Positions 23,101-34,755 of a stretch of DNA of 64,000 nucleotides are shown here, piece by piece. The first letter of the stretch is position 1. The number at the start of each line of letters is the position of its first letter. The stretch is from NCBI GenBank assembly GCA_013398275.1, contig VZSE01004866.1, positions 1,773,399-1,837,398 of the forward strand, in the 5' to 3' direction. Made by a program: the position numbers and the translations under genes. A model generated the notes under the pieces. The model searched no databases and was not told the origin of the DNA. It was given only the letters and a program-made list of their open reading frames with translations. The DNA is from Promerops cafer. Lineage: Eukaryota; Chordata; Aves; Passeriformes; Nectariniidae.

Positions 23101-25599
23101 TGAAGGCTGCTATTACAAGCCTCTTCTGAAGACCGAGGTGCTTTTAATTTTAGTCTGGGAACTTCCCCTCATTACCCTTCTGACAGGATGGGTGCAGACA
23201 GCATTAGGGATGCTGGGCTAGACACTGGCCCCAGAGGAATGTCCTCCCCCTCCTCCTCCTCCTCCTCCTCCTCCTCTGCGGCAGCATCTCAGCACAGAGG
23301 GAGGCACAACAGCACTTCCAGTCAAACACCTTCCCTTGCAGGATTTCAGTTTCTCCAACCAAAGGCGGCTGCAGGAGGGTCGGAAGCCTCCACCCCATCC
23401 TCACCCTGGCTCCCCACAGCCGTGCGAGTGAGTCTGGCTAGTGCCTTTTCCCAGGGCTAAAGGGGATCGCTGATTAAAGGGGCCTTCTGACCAGCTTTCC
23501 CCTAAAAGGAGCTTACAAAGCCCGTTTGTTTAACCTTTTCACAGCAGCTTGACCCTGTCATAAAGAACAAATCACTCTCAAACAATGTTGAAGTGTGGGA
23601 CTGAGGGAGTTGCTCCCAGCCTCTTCCTCCTGTGCCATTGCAGACGCGGGGATGAGTCCAGCCCTGGCGAGGAACAAGGACCCTTTTCTGCCTCCACCAG
23701 CCCCACAGCTTCGAGCAGCAGCTGGGAGTGCTGACCCCCACGAAACGAGGGCTGGGTGTCTGTGCTGAGGGCACGGGCGTGACACTGCCAGGCCAGTCTG
23801 CTTCTCACCTCCCTGATAACAGCACAGGTTCTTGCCTCCAGTTTTTTCTGAATATTGGATGAACTTAGGGGATTGTTAATTTTTTTCCTGATTTTAAATC
23901 CTTTGGCCAACTTTTGGGTTTCTATTGCCTGTTTTACACCTTTTGTGGTCTTCTCTGCAGCGAAACCAGAAGACAAACAGACTCACTGGTTAAGTTTAGA
24001 AGTAAATATTTAAACTTTGTTACATTGCTTGTTTTATAGATAGGGAAGGAACTGTTCAGTTAGAAATGACAATTAAAAGCTTATTGAGATTCTCAGATTT
24101 TAAACAATAGTTCTCTTTTCCCTTAATACAAATTATCAAAGCAAGAATGCACAAATTGGACAAAAGTTATTATATTCCAGTGTTTTCATGAAGTGATTTT
24201 CTACATGAACAGGAAAATGAATCTTAATTGCTTACCACAAAAATATCCTCAGGCGATGGTAGTACAATTAAGAGTTTTTCTTTAAATAGCATGCAAGAAA
24301 ATGTGGTACATATGGTGCCATTAGCAACTTCAAAACAGTATTTGGATATTCATTTAATTTAAAACAGCATGTGCTAACACAAAACTTAGCAGTAATAATA
24401 AATGTAAACTTGGGTAAGAAAGTAAACAATGCCATCTCTGTTGAGTGTGTAAGCCATTAGTCAAAATCAACAGAACCAGATTTTGATAGCAAGTATAAGC
24501 ACAAAATATTTCATAACAGCTATTTTTAAGTCTTGTTTTTTTTGGCTTTGATTTTTAAAAAAATAATAATTGTACAGAATTGTGTTTTATTGTGCTCAGT
24601 AACGTTTCCTTTGTGAATACTGAACAAATGGACAGCAGCAGAACAAACTAAATGTGTGAAATGAGGAGTTGGATAACTTCACATTTCTGCTACAACTGCT
24701 TGTGTAAATTTAAACACCACACTTGTATTTTGTGTTTTTACCAAATGACGTTCACTGCAGAACACAACAGGTGCAACCTAGTGTGCTGAGGGTGGCATAC
24801 TCAATTTAAAGGAACCGTGGAAATCTGTGTTAGTGGCCAGGTGCTTAAATAAAGATCCTTCCTGTAAAGCAGACTAAGCTATTTAATCTCTGCCTTAATC
24901 CTGACACTTTTAAAGTTTGTGAGACGCTACTGAAATTAAGATTGTTTGCGTGTTGAGGATAACACAACACAAGCCATTCCCACTTGCCCTTGCAGGGCAA
25001 AACATTAGTTTTCCATCTCAGTGATTTTTATATAATGTTGCCAGCTGGGAGAAAAAATAACTGTAGCAGCACTGACCTAGGAGGTGTAAAGTATCCACAT
25101 CGAAACACTTCAGAGAAACAAACAGGATGAGAAAATTTTACAGGTTTCCTTCTTGTAGAAGAAGTTCTTTATTTTCACTGTCCCCTCCTTACAGCAGTTC
25201 CTGTAAGCCCTGGAAAACCCTGCAGAAATTTGTGTTCCCTGCTCCCTCTCGGAGCCTGGCCCTCACTGCAGCTGCTGGGCTTTTCTTCTCTGCACAGGTG
25301 GGGAAGATAGCCCAGGTTCCAGGGAGTGAGGCACAGCAAAAGGCTAATTCTCGACCCTGATGGCAAATTAGTCGCTGGTGGGCAAGGGGCTGTGCCTCCC
25401 TTGGCCAGGAGCCTCAACTGTGAATCCTGCCCCTGAGCACAGTGCCCAAGCCAGCCCTGCTTTGGGGAGTCGGGTCAATGAATTAGCAAATTACAATGCA
25501 AACAGGAAACATTTTCTTGGCAAGGAGAAAACATGCATCAAGCCACCCCACAGCTAAAAGGGAAGAGGTTTTGTGCAGCACAGGAGAGGGCCATCAGTC
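20160..25599. other. Gene-free spacer
   Basis: No gene is recognised. A TCC microsatellite lies at about 23249-23276. A moderately GC-rich zone at 22400-23460 has no CpG-island character or coding structure. Serine-rich and arginine-rich short frames at 23200-23460 are readings of the TCC repeat on the two strands. From 24000 to 25000 the DNA is AT-rich and free of repeats. Confidence 0.5.
23249..23276. repeat. TCC trinucleotide microsatellite
   Basis: About nine tandem TCC units. They would encode poly-Ser or poly-Arg depending on strand, which explains the low-complexity frames through this point. Confidence 0.95.
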
Positions 25600-25800
25600 T
25601 TGCTGGCGTGTACATCCTTCTGGCTGGAGCTGTTCCACTTTGAATGAATAATTAAATCATCTTTGGAGCCAAGACTTGACCCTGCATCTCTCTCATCCCA
25701 GGTGAGCACCCGAACAACTGGGCAATAGACTCAATCTCTCGCTCTTCTCTCCCTGGCCCAAAGGACATTTAATCACCTATACAAAGTGGGGGTGAAATGG
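25600..25800 (-). mobile_element. Decayed tRNA-derived SINE, minus strand
   Basis: On the minus strand the sequence has a degraded pol III A-box-like stretch (GCCCAGTTGTTCGGGTGCTC, about 25725-25706), then CACCTGGGATGAGAG and a B-box-like GGGTCAAGTCT (about 25683-25673). This is the order of a tRNA-related SINE head, where the B box normally resembles GGTTCAAATCC. It is followed by a non-tRNA body containing TTTAATTATTCATTC and AAAGTGGAACAGCT, which matches my memory of an ancient repeat widespread in birds and reptiles. I cannot give a family name with certainty. The divergence and loss of clean boxes indicate an old, inactive copy. Confidence 0.55.
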
Positions 25801-26472
25801 GAGCTCCCGTGGGAGGGAGTTAAAACCAGGCACCTCACAAAAACTCTGCAGCTCTATGGCCCATCTCTTTTGCACCAAAGTTTGACTCCCATGGACAAAA
25901 GCCCTCGGTATGTTGGAGAGGGGGCAGTGTTGACTGGATGCTCCCCTCTAGCATTTTCAGAGATGGTGGGAGGAAGGTTCTTTCTTCTCACCTTTCCCAT
26001 CCTACACGCATCCACCTACATAATTTATTTTACAGCTGATGATATTGATGGCCACCCTCTATAGATTTGCCTAACGATTTGAAGTAGTCACCTAGGCAGG
26101 AGAAGAGCCAGACAGAACCTGCACATCCCAGCAGACCATGCAGTTGCCAGGGCACACGCTTCTGCTCAAGTTGGTGAGAGAGTCAAACAGATGAAGTGTG
26201 ATGGGTGGCACAGACCATGTGCCCACTGATGGGAGCTTAAGTTTTGGAAAGGTTTTGTGCCTCACATGGCTACTGCTTTCACACTCAGTGCCTTACTTTA
26301 TCCACTGGCAGATGCACACTGCAATCCTACACATCCCAGCAGTAAAAAGCATAAGGAAGAGCTGCAGGGAATAAAAATGCAAAGAATGAGGTCATTCTGC
26401 CCAAGGCGCAATTTTGGTTTTTTTATAATTCCACAGGAAACTAGGCCATCCAGTAAGGTTTTTAAAGCTAAT
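25801..26472. other. Gene-free spacer
   Basis: Mixed-composition DNA with no gene, transposon or structured repeat that I can recognise. Confidence 0.5.
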
Positions 26473-26520
26473 GCAGATTTTTAAAAGAAAGCACAGCTGA
26501 TGTTTTTTTTAAAAATCTGC
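26473..26520. other. Strong 18-bp fold-back
   Basis: GCAGATTTTTAAAA (26473-26486) and TTTTAAAAATCTGC (26507-26520) are a perfect 14-bp inverted repeat. Pairing continues inward through one G-T pair and three A-T pairs, leaving a 12-base loop (26491-26502). A perfect 14-bp arm at this spacing is not expected by chance in 64 kb. It could be the remnant of a short inverted-repeat transposon or a transcribed hairpin. I see no flanking target-site duplication. Confidence 0.8.
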
Positions 26521-29500
26521 TGAGCCAGAAAAGATGCTACTCAGGTATTTCTGTAGCCTATCAAGGTCAGAGTGGAATGAGAAGTGCCCTCTATCAAGAG
26601 GCACTCCACTCCTAGTCTCACATGGTCCTAAATTGTCTCAGCAAACATTTTTTCCAAATGTGTGCTGTTTTAACAGGGATAAGTGTTTAGAGAACAATCC
26701 TTATTTGCAACTGCACCAGAAATTCAACAATGGGATTGTGTAGGAAAAAGTAAGGAAGATATTTACCTATTTAAAAAAGATAATTGCTTATAATCTCCAT
26801 TTTGCCAGGATATTGCTGCATTTTTTCCCAACAGATATTCTTTTGGGAACATTTGGGTATCTATCATCACCTCAAAGCAACACAAATCAAAACATTGTGT
26901 ATTTACAAAAATAAAAATAAGACTTTTTTGTTTTATTTTCCTGTCAAAAATTATTAAAAACACTCAAATCTAAGGGTGATAAAGAGGGGTATTTATGCTA
27001 TGTCTGGGCTTTATATTTAGGTCTCTAGGTTGCAAGTAAGTCTTCCCACGGGTAGACAGCAAGATTTAAGACCCCCCAGGCAGGGGTGCTCCAATTATCC
27101 TCTGGAAATACCTGATTCTACAGCCTACAAGATGTATCCCCTTGACATCATGCCCCAGGTGAGCTGTGAGCATATGGCTCTCTACTCTCCAAATTTCCCT
27201 GTTCTGGCCATAGGCTGCAGACGTGGAGCTGAGACACATCTGATTCCCCACTCCTCCATTCCCAATCCAGATATTAGAAATTCAGCTCTGTTGCTTTAAC
27301 TGTTTTGCCCAATTGTAAAATTAACTCCTACCTGCTGCAGAAGGGAGATTAAATCTGGGGAGTCATTGGGAAAGACCTATCACAACAGGAATATGACCTC
27401 TCCATCAGCAGTACTGGCAGGTGGAGGAGAAAGCACAGGCACAAGGAGTTTTCTGACTTCAGGAAGGGGCAATTTGCTAAGCACAGATTTGCATTGCTTG
27501 CAATGAATTAAATTACCACTTGATTTTACCGTTCCAGACCAAACTTGCTGAGCCATGGCTTTTTGCCTCCTTTTCTGCAGTGAGACTCAGTCCTGTCTCC
27601 CAGAGCTTGTCGACAGAGGCCATAGCAGGAAAGCAAAGAGTCAAGAGCAATCAGATCAAGAGGGTCATTTCATGGGCACACCAAAATGGCTGGGAGCATT
27701 TTCTGATCCTTTCCCTCTCCTAACTGCAGGATGAGTTATCTTTGCTGAGTGTGTTTAAGCTAACCTTGGAGAAGAGCTGTGAAAGGGCCTGGAAACACAA
27801 ATGGTGTTTCAACTGCTGCTGGGGGTGGGTGACACGGGTAAAGTATCACTGCAGCCACAACCCCTTGTCTTGGCCCCGCAGCACCATGCTGTGCAAACAC
27901 TCACCATTGTGAGACTTACCTGGCTGGCCAAGGACTCAGCTTTTCCCTATCGTCCCTGATTCCCATTGCACAGTATTCCTCAGCCACACTCAGGACATGG
28001 ATCTGGCATGCTGCACCTGTGAAAACCATGTTTATTTTGTGTATTTGTCTGTGTGCTGTTTGCCTACTGAATTAGGAAGAATGCTCTTTGAAACTGTCAA
28101 GTTTCAGTCACTCTCTGATCATATCTTCTGTTTCTGCTGCTGTCCATGGCTGCTGTCTGTGAGCTAAGGATTCCCTGCAAGCAATTCCTTATTCTCCTGT
28201 CACACTGATCCCTTGCTTGTGAAGAATTCCCAGAGCAAACCTTCCTAATGCTAATGTTCAGCCAAGGACAAGGGCTAGTTTTAACACCATGTAACTTAAT
28301 TTAGAGTGTGTTGCTTTGCCTTCAAAAGGTACTTTAAGCTGTTGCCAGTGGCAACATTTCAGTTTGGTCAGGTCTGTGGGCAATGCAACCTTATTCTCCC
28401 TGTGCTCCATAGTATCCTTCAAAAGTAGTGTTGATGATGAGTTATCACACACAACATCACTTTCGAAATGTTGTCACAAGTAGAACAAAGAGAGGAAAAC
28501 TGCCTTGAAAAATCAACAGTCAAACCATGCTTGTGCCCAGAGAGAGCTGACCTTCACAGGTGAAGAAGATGGTGGACCTTGATGCTTGGAGGCAGGAGGG
28601 TGACGAGCAGAGCATGAAGGGTAGGTTGCACTCATGTTTCCAGATCCTTTCCAAGGCAGTGGGACAGGGAAGCTTAAGATCTACAAGAGTTTTGAGCATC
28701 AAGTAGCCTAGCAGAGCCGGACAGGAGACTGAGAGGCAGACACAGCCAGGAAACAGCGATAAATTCAATTTTCTCCTTATTAGCTCATTTATATTTCTCT
28801 CTGCTCTAGGTCTATGCCCTACCCTGCTTTGGCTATGTTCTTCATCTTCACTTTCTCCTTCTGTCCTACATCCAGCTTTCCCTAATAACAGTCACAGCCT
28901 AAACCTCTCTCCTTATGCTTCCTCTTCTCAGGGATGATACAAAGCAATGTCAACATGTACAAAACATGTGTTTTTCATACATGCATAAATTGATTCAAAG
29001 AGATACACTGTGCACCCTTTGCTCTTCCCTCCTACGAGGGAAACACAGACTGAAAGCAAAGCTCCTGAGGAGTCTTTATTCCTGCTGTTCTCCATAAAAT
29101 CACACATAGCAAAACCTTCTATAACTCACTGGATTGGGGCCATATGCCTGGTGTTACGAAATATATGGAGGAAATACGTGCTTCTCGGTAGTGTGAGGAA
29201 AAGCCACTCAGCAGTTCCCATATTTTATGTATCTATATATTACTTTGAGCAATGCAGATATATGTCTGTGTTTAGAAAAATCATCCTTATTTCAGCTGGC
29301 AGTGCCAGGAGAGTACAGGACTGGGGAAGGGCTGCCCATGTAAATGTGACTGGAAAGAAATTTTAATTTGTGATGCTGCGCTGGCACATAGGAATGGGAT
29401 CTTGGTGTGTAAATGGGTGGTATAACCTCTGGGTGGGGAGAATCACAGATAACACAGTTAGAGCTTGCCTTGTACTGTGTTTCAGATGAAGAGAAGGGAA

Positions 29501-29639
29501 AGACTAACATTCTCTCTGGCTGAGATGTCGACACATCACATATCTGCTAAGATAATTTGTACGATTTTGTTTTTACACAGCTCTTTTGATCAGGAAAACC
29601 TAATGAAATTTGTGAAGCCTTTTTGTATTGCCGTCAGGA
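26521..29639. other. Gene-free spacer
   Basis: No exon, transposon or tandem repeat is recognised. Several frames of 60-90 codons are present at about the density expected by chance. Confidence 0.5.
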
Positions 29640-30110
29640 ACAAAAACCCGGCTGAGTCAGCACGGGGGGCGTCGGGCATTGTGGCTTTGCCTGAGAGACA
29701 ATCCACACAACAGGCTGGTTAAGCCCCAGCTCCAACGCGCCCTCTGCATGCAAAAAATAACACTTCAAGTGAGCTGAGTTCTAGAAAATGAAAACTAATT
29801 GCTGGGGTTAGAAGAATTCAGCCAGTCTCAAGCCATTAGGATCAGGGCCGAGCAGGGAATGTCATGGAGCCAATTGGAGCAAAGCTGTCAGGGCTTTACC
29901 ACACTTAAGACCTAACCTTAGGTTGCTCTGTGATCACACGATCACGGCTCCAATATTTGCAGGAGAATATTCTCCCCGTGCCCCAGCAGCTTCCCTCCAC
30001 AGATGCAGCAATGAGTGCAAGGAATGCCGATTCCACAATACTCCTCATCACCAGCAGGATAGGGACGGACAGGCCTGGCGGTTTAATTTGCCTTTTTTTT
30101 TTTTTTTCTT
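29640..30110. promoter_or_regulatory. Candidate conserved regulatory element with a 14-bp palindrome
   Basis: This stretch keeps isolated CpGs in otherwise CpG-poor surroundings and lacks repeat signatures. It contains a perfect 14-bp palindrome GGAGAATATTCTCC at 29962-29975, whose core GAATATTC fits a heat-shock-factor-type GAAnnTTC dyad, and a TGATCACACGATCAC imperfect repeat just upstream. A T run (about 30092-30106) ends it. The call as regulatory DNA is inference from appearance only; conservation was not measured. Confidence 0.3.
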
Positions 30111-32480
30111 TTCTAGAGGAATAAAAACAACAAAAAGACAACCTAGTCTGTCGTGAGATTTCTGACTGATTGTGGAGTAATTCGGACAGAATGGAATAGA
30201 GCCTGCTCAGTGGCTCATGAACAGCACTTATCCGTACTCCATTATTTTCCCTTTAGTTTGCTTTACAAATTAGAAAAGGGCACCAGTGTCAAATTCTTGA
30301 TGCAAGCCTCTGTGTGAAATGATAAGCTAAATCCTAAATTGAGGTCAAAGCTGTTCATGTGGTTCCTGCTGCTAATAAAAACGCTTTTCTTTGTTCTTGA
30401 CTGCTAAGAATGCCTGCCCCATTTATAAAAAAGATCTTATCCCAAAAGAGACACCTCTATGCAGATGTTAGGGAAAAGCACCTTGCTTAAAAAATAATCT
30501 CTCCTTAAAAATACATTATCTTTTGTCAAGAAAAAAAAATAGCATCATTTCATTGAGAGAAATGCATTTATTCTCGCTAAAATTCTGGTTTTGTCTGCAT
30601 GCAGCATCTCAGTGTATTTTTCTGAGTGACTCACAATGTGAACAAATAATTGACAACATCATAGAATTATCTTCTAATGATTTCACATAAACTTCAGTTT
30701 AATTTTCATTCAGAGAGAGGTTGAATTTTCCCCCACAATTTCCTTTTTTGACACTCCTTTCTGAGTCCAAAATGAAACAAAAAAAATGATAAAGGAAAAG
30801 CAACTCCGTGGTGATTTTGAACCAGCTCTTACTACCTGGAGAGCTCTGACTAACAGGATATAAATCCAACATCATCACACCCTGCTGAGGGATGATGCAG
30901 CACCTGGGAGAGTGATGTCCTACTTCAGCATGAGTTTTCATCGTCCCAAAACTGCCTAAAAATGACTCAGGAGAGATTTGGAGTCCCTCCCTGAGGAAAA
31001 ACAGCACCTACCAGAGGGATGGGGTCAATTGTTACAAGTACAATTCTATCCTTAAAATCATTACTGTAAAGTCACTCAATTTTAACATCTCCATACATCT
31101 TTCAAAGCCTTTATGTCTGAACCTGGATTTTTCAGTGAGCTACCAACTCTGTTCTGTGCAGCTGTGTAGTATTCCATGTCAGGAGACAGCTGATCCCACC
31201 TCACCAAACTTGGACACCAGAAACCACTGTGGCTCTGTCTTCCTTGGTTTGGTCCCCTCTGCTGTCACTGTAAATGGACTGCAAATTGGTTACTACAGTC
31301 AAATAAATTCTCAAATACTGCAGAAAATGAGCCTTCAGACTTTTTTCCCCCTTTCCTGGTAGAAAGAAAATCAGTTTACCTAGAAATACAAGAAATGTCA
31401 CAGTGGGGTTACACAGCTCAAAGCAGTCACAGGAGACAGATAATTTGGACACTGCAGTATCCATTCCTTTCCTTCCTTTTTTCTTTTCTCTGTGCTGAGC
31501 CCTTGGTAACTACAGTGAGATGAATTAAAAGTGTCAGTTTGAAATGGTTGGAAACGGGTATAAATTGGAACTGTCTTTGCTGAGAAGCAGTATGAGATGG
31601 GATCAGGGCTAGAGGCAAGGGAGGTTTTGGAAGGGCATCACGATGTGTATTTGCATGTGCATGCTTTACTACCAGGGAAGCAGAAGCACAAGCAGAGATG
31701 TGAAATCAAAGCAGAGACTGTTTCCTGCTGTTTTGTTTCTATAAAATAATTTTCTAGTTAGATTTACAGGAATCCTAATCAAACAATGCAAATTTTATAT
31801 GTAATTATAATGAATATGCAGATGTAATGATATGTAGCAGTGCTCTCCTGCACTGCTTAGAGAAGATAATCGTCATCAGCTTTACTTTGTAGTAGCCTGA
31901 ACACTTGTCCAAATATCCATACAGGGAGAGGCAGAGTAAGGATAAAGCAGAAAGATGTTTGTGTATCTGCTCCAGGAGCAGCTGAAGGGCTTGAAAGATG
32001 AGAAAAAGCAGAGTAAGGCCTACCTGAGTGGGATAAAATAAAAAAGAAAGGGAAAAAACAAAAAGGGGCAGGGGACAGAAACAGTGACTGGAGTCCTTGG
32101 CCCTTTTCCTTGGGGGCACATATTGTGCTCCAAAGGCAATGTACTCCAAAGAAAGTCACTGAATTTACCCAAACCAGGCTTGTGAAACATTTGCCTGGTA
32201 AAATCATCTAGCAGCACAAACAGCTCAAAGTCTGGGCATTTCTGCTAGAAAGACAGCTAACACTTGTCCCCAGCTTTGCCACGTCAGGAGCTCACAGGGC
32301 TGGAGGCGACAGGCGTCTCAGAAAGGTCTGTTTTACCCAACTTTTCTTCAAGGAAGTCCCAGATTGATTCCCTGGAGAGAATTTTTCACAGCTTTTGTGA
32401 GTGTTGCTGTCGAAACCAGCCGTGAAATGGTACTGTTGAGTAAACAGCCCATTTCCTCTCCTGTTGTGCACTGTCCCTCT
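30111..32480. other. Gene-free AT-rich spacer
   Basis: No gene or transposon is recognised. A pyrimidine-rich patch (31460-31490) and an A-rich patch (32035-32065) are low complexity. Apparent frames of 100-120 codons on the minus strand near 31.8-32.2 kb show no family resemblance. Confidence 0.5.
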
Positions 32481-32730
32481 GCAGAGCTCCCGTCTGAGCA
32501 AGCACGGGGAGGTGGGGAGGGCAGCGCTGGAAGGAAAGCTGGGCAGAGCCCACACAGCCAGTTCTCCTCAAACAGCTGGAGTTTCTTCACAAGTGAAGCC
32601 CCTCTTGCCTCCCGAGACTGCAGATGCCCTGCAGCAGCGCTGCCTACTGCGCTGCCATCCCCGCGGGGACGCAGGGCCGGCGGAGCAGAGCCAGCCGCGC
32701 TTTTAGCCGCGTCTTGTGGGAGCAGCCCTT
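32481..32730. other. Small CpG-rich patch beside a CR1 end
   Basis: About 250 bp with clustered CpG, densest at 32610-32720, adjoins the CR1 end at 32733. It may be a small orphan CpG island or an unrecognised part of the neighbouring insertion. Overlapping frames of 140-166 codons on opposite strands here are compositional. Confidence 0.4.
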
Positions 32731-32732
32731 CC

Positions 32733-32796
32733 GATGGGGGGTGGAACTCCGCGGTCTTTAAGGGCTCCTTCCAAAACCATTCTATGGTTCTATGAT
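32733..32796 (+). mobile_element. CR1 LINE, 3'-end fragment, plus strand
   Basis: The stretch GTGGAACTCC..GGTCTTTAAGGG..CCTTCCAAAACCATTCTATGGTTCTATGAT follows the CR1 3' end, including a short 8-bp tail repeat (TTCTATGG, TTCTATGA). Only the last 60 or so bases are recognisable, as is typical of 5'-truncated CR1 copies. Confidence 0.85.
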
Positions 32797-34696
32797 GTCC
32801 TGCCCTCCCCTCTCTGCTGAGGCTTTGGCTAGATGTAATTGGTTTCAAAGACCGGGTTTAATGCTTTTTAATACTAGTTAAGTGAGTGGGTGGAGATGCT
32901 AGTGTCAAAATGTCTTGAGGAGAGAAAGAATTCTGGATTTCCTGTTATTTGTCTTGCTTCACAGAATCCCATTTTTTAGTGAACAGATGGAATATTTTTG
33001 GTTTGTTGAACATTTTGTCATCACTATTCAGCACCAGCTAACCTGCCAAATGCTCTTGAAAAATACACAGTAATTGCAGTCTCTGGTCCTCCATTTTACA
33101 AGAGCAACTTTGCTCCGTGGTTTCCATGAATAAAAAGAACTGTTTATTTTTCTTTTTTCTTTTTTTTTTTTTCCTTCCCTGCCTTAAGATCCAAAGACTA
33201 TTCTCTATTGATATAAGTGGCAAAAACTCATTCAAAGATAGATGTTCTTCTGCCAGAACAGGAAAACTCTTGGATGAAACCAGCAGAGACTGGAATTTCT
33301 GTACAGGGAAATCTACCCCATTTGCCAACAGTGACCAACAGCCAAAGATAACTGTGATTTATTTTTTTTCCAGTTGGAGGTGGGTGGTTTCTATTAGCTT
33401 TTAAACGCAGAAATACAAGGAGATTTGGGTCAGGGGCTCGGCTTGGTCTAACATACCTCTGCAAATGCACTTGTTTGCTTTCTGTCCTGCTGAACCCATT
33501 AGTTTGGGCTGGGCTGAGGCACCATTTCTATGGGGCAGAATTGCCTCCTGTAGAAAAGCAGGCTGTCTTCCATCAAGACGTAAAAGATGGATCTCACATG
33601 GCTGGACTTTGGTAGGACATTCCCCTGCTGAATAACCATGGTGGTTAAAACCTGTTTTCTTTGCAATTTGGGTTTGTCTGGCTTAATTCTCTGTTGCCTT
33701 TTTTTTTTTTTTTTTTTTTTGCAAATTATTATTTTAACATTCTTTTCCAATCCCTCTGTTTCCTACTGCCTCCTTTTCAGAAATCTTTAAACTGTAAAAT
33801 CCAACTCTGAACACAGATTTCAGCACCCTACGTTCAGATACAAAACACACGCTGATTTTCATTCCCTGCTCCTTGGTGAAAAGGGATAATACCTCTCTCA
33901 TGCATTTGAGTAGGATTTATATTGTAATATAACCACCATTGCTTTTTAGAAAATCTGACTAGTTTGCTACCAGCCTCCAGTTCATCTCTCAGACTGAAAT
34001 GACAGCAACAGAGAAGGCCATCTTATGTTTTTTACTGCATTGTGACCCATACACTGGATGCCCATGTGTTTGTTACCTCTGCCTCTGAACTGAAGCTGCC
34101 TGAATTCAGACCGTGAAGCCAGCAGAGAGTTGCAGAGCAGCTGTCACTTTGTTTACATCTGTCGTCTCTGATACCCCCGAAAAAGAAAAGAACACGAGCA
34201 TGGCCATACAACAAAGCTAAGACAAACAATATTTTCATGAATCATGCGCATGTTTCCACTGGAGAAGTTTTGGTCTAGTTAACAGCAGAGGAAGTCAGTG
34301 AAAATTTTATTTCTATGCCTGGCACTGTGTGGGGTCAGGAATACTTTGCAATTCTACAGCACTTTACGAGCAGAATTTCCTAACAATATGCCCCGCTCCT
34401 TTTCCTGATTTCCAGTCAGAAAACACTCTCATGGTTCTTAGGCTGTAAATGAAAGAAAAACCTCAAGAGACACACTGGAGAGAATGAGATTCTACCCTGT
34501 TTTGTTAGGACTACAAGGGGAAGCTAGCTGAGGAAGGAATATTATATATACCCTCCCCTATCATCATGGTAGTACATCATGTCTGACATTGGATATTACA
34601 AGTCCTAGAGACGACTTCCCCATGCTTCAGGAAGGACAAAGGGAAGAATTTGCTTTGAGGGATTTTGATACAATGACAATTAGTTGAAGAAAAAGA
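32797..34696. other. Gene-free spacer with poly-T tracts
   Basis: T-rich runs lie at about 33148-33172 and 33699-33720. On the minus strand neither is preceded by a convincing AATAAA, so I do not call retrocopies. No gene is recognised. Confidence 0.5.
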
Positions 34697-34755
34697 AGTT
34701 ATAGAACACCAGATTAAAAGGGACCTCCAGGACTATCTGGTACAACATCAGAACT
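34697..34755 (-). mobile_element. CR1 LINE, short 3'-end remnant, minus strand
   Basis: ATAGAACACCAGATTAAAAGG and GACCTCCAGGACTATCTGGTACAACA resemble the reverse complement of the CR1 3' end, whose usual form is ATAGAATCA..AGGTTGGAAGGGACCTC..ATCTGGTCCAAC. It is short and diverged. Confidence 0.55.

Noticed and set aside
32348..32848. 166-codon minus-strand and 143-codon plus-strand frames
   Set aside because: They overlap on opposite strands and run through a CpG-rich patch; the minus-strand frame also covers the CR1 3' end.
33699..33720. Poly-T tract as a minus-strand retrocopy tail
   Set aside because: No AATAAA or common variant lies 10-30 bases before the A tract on the minus strand.
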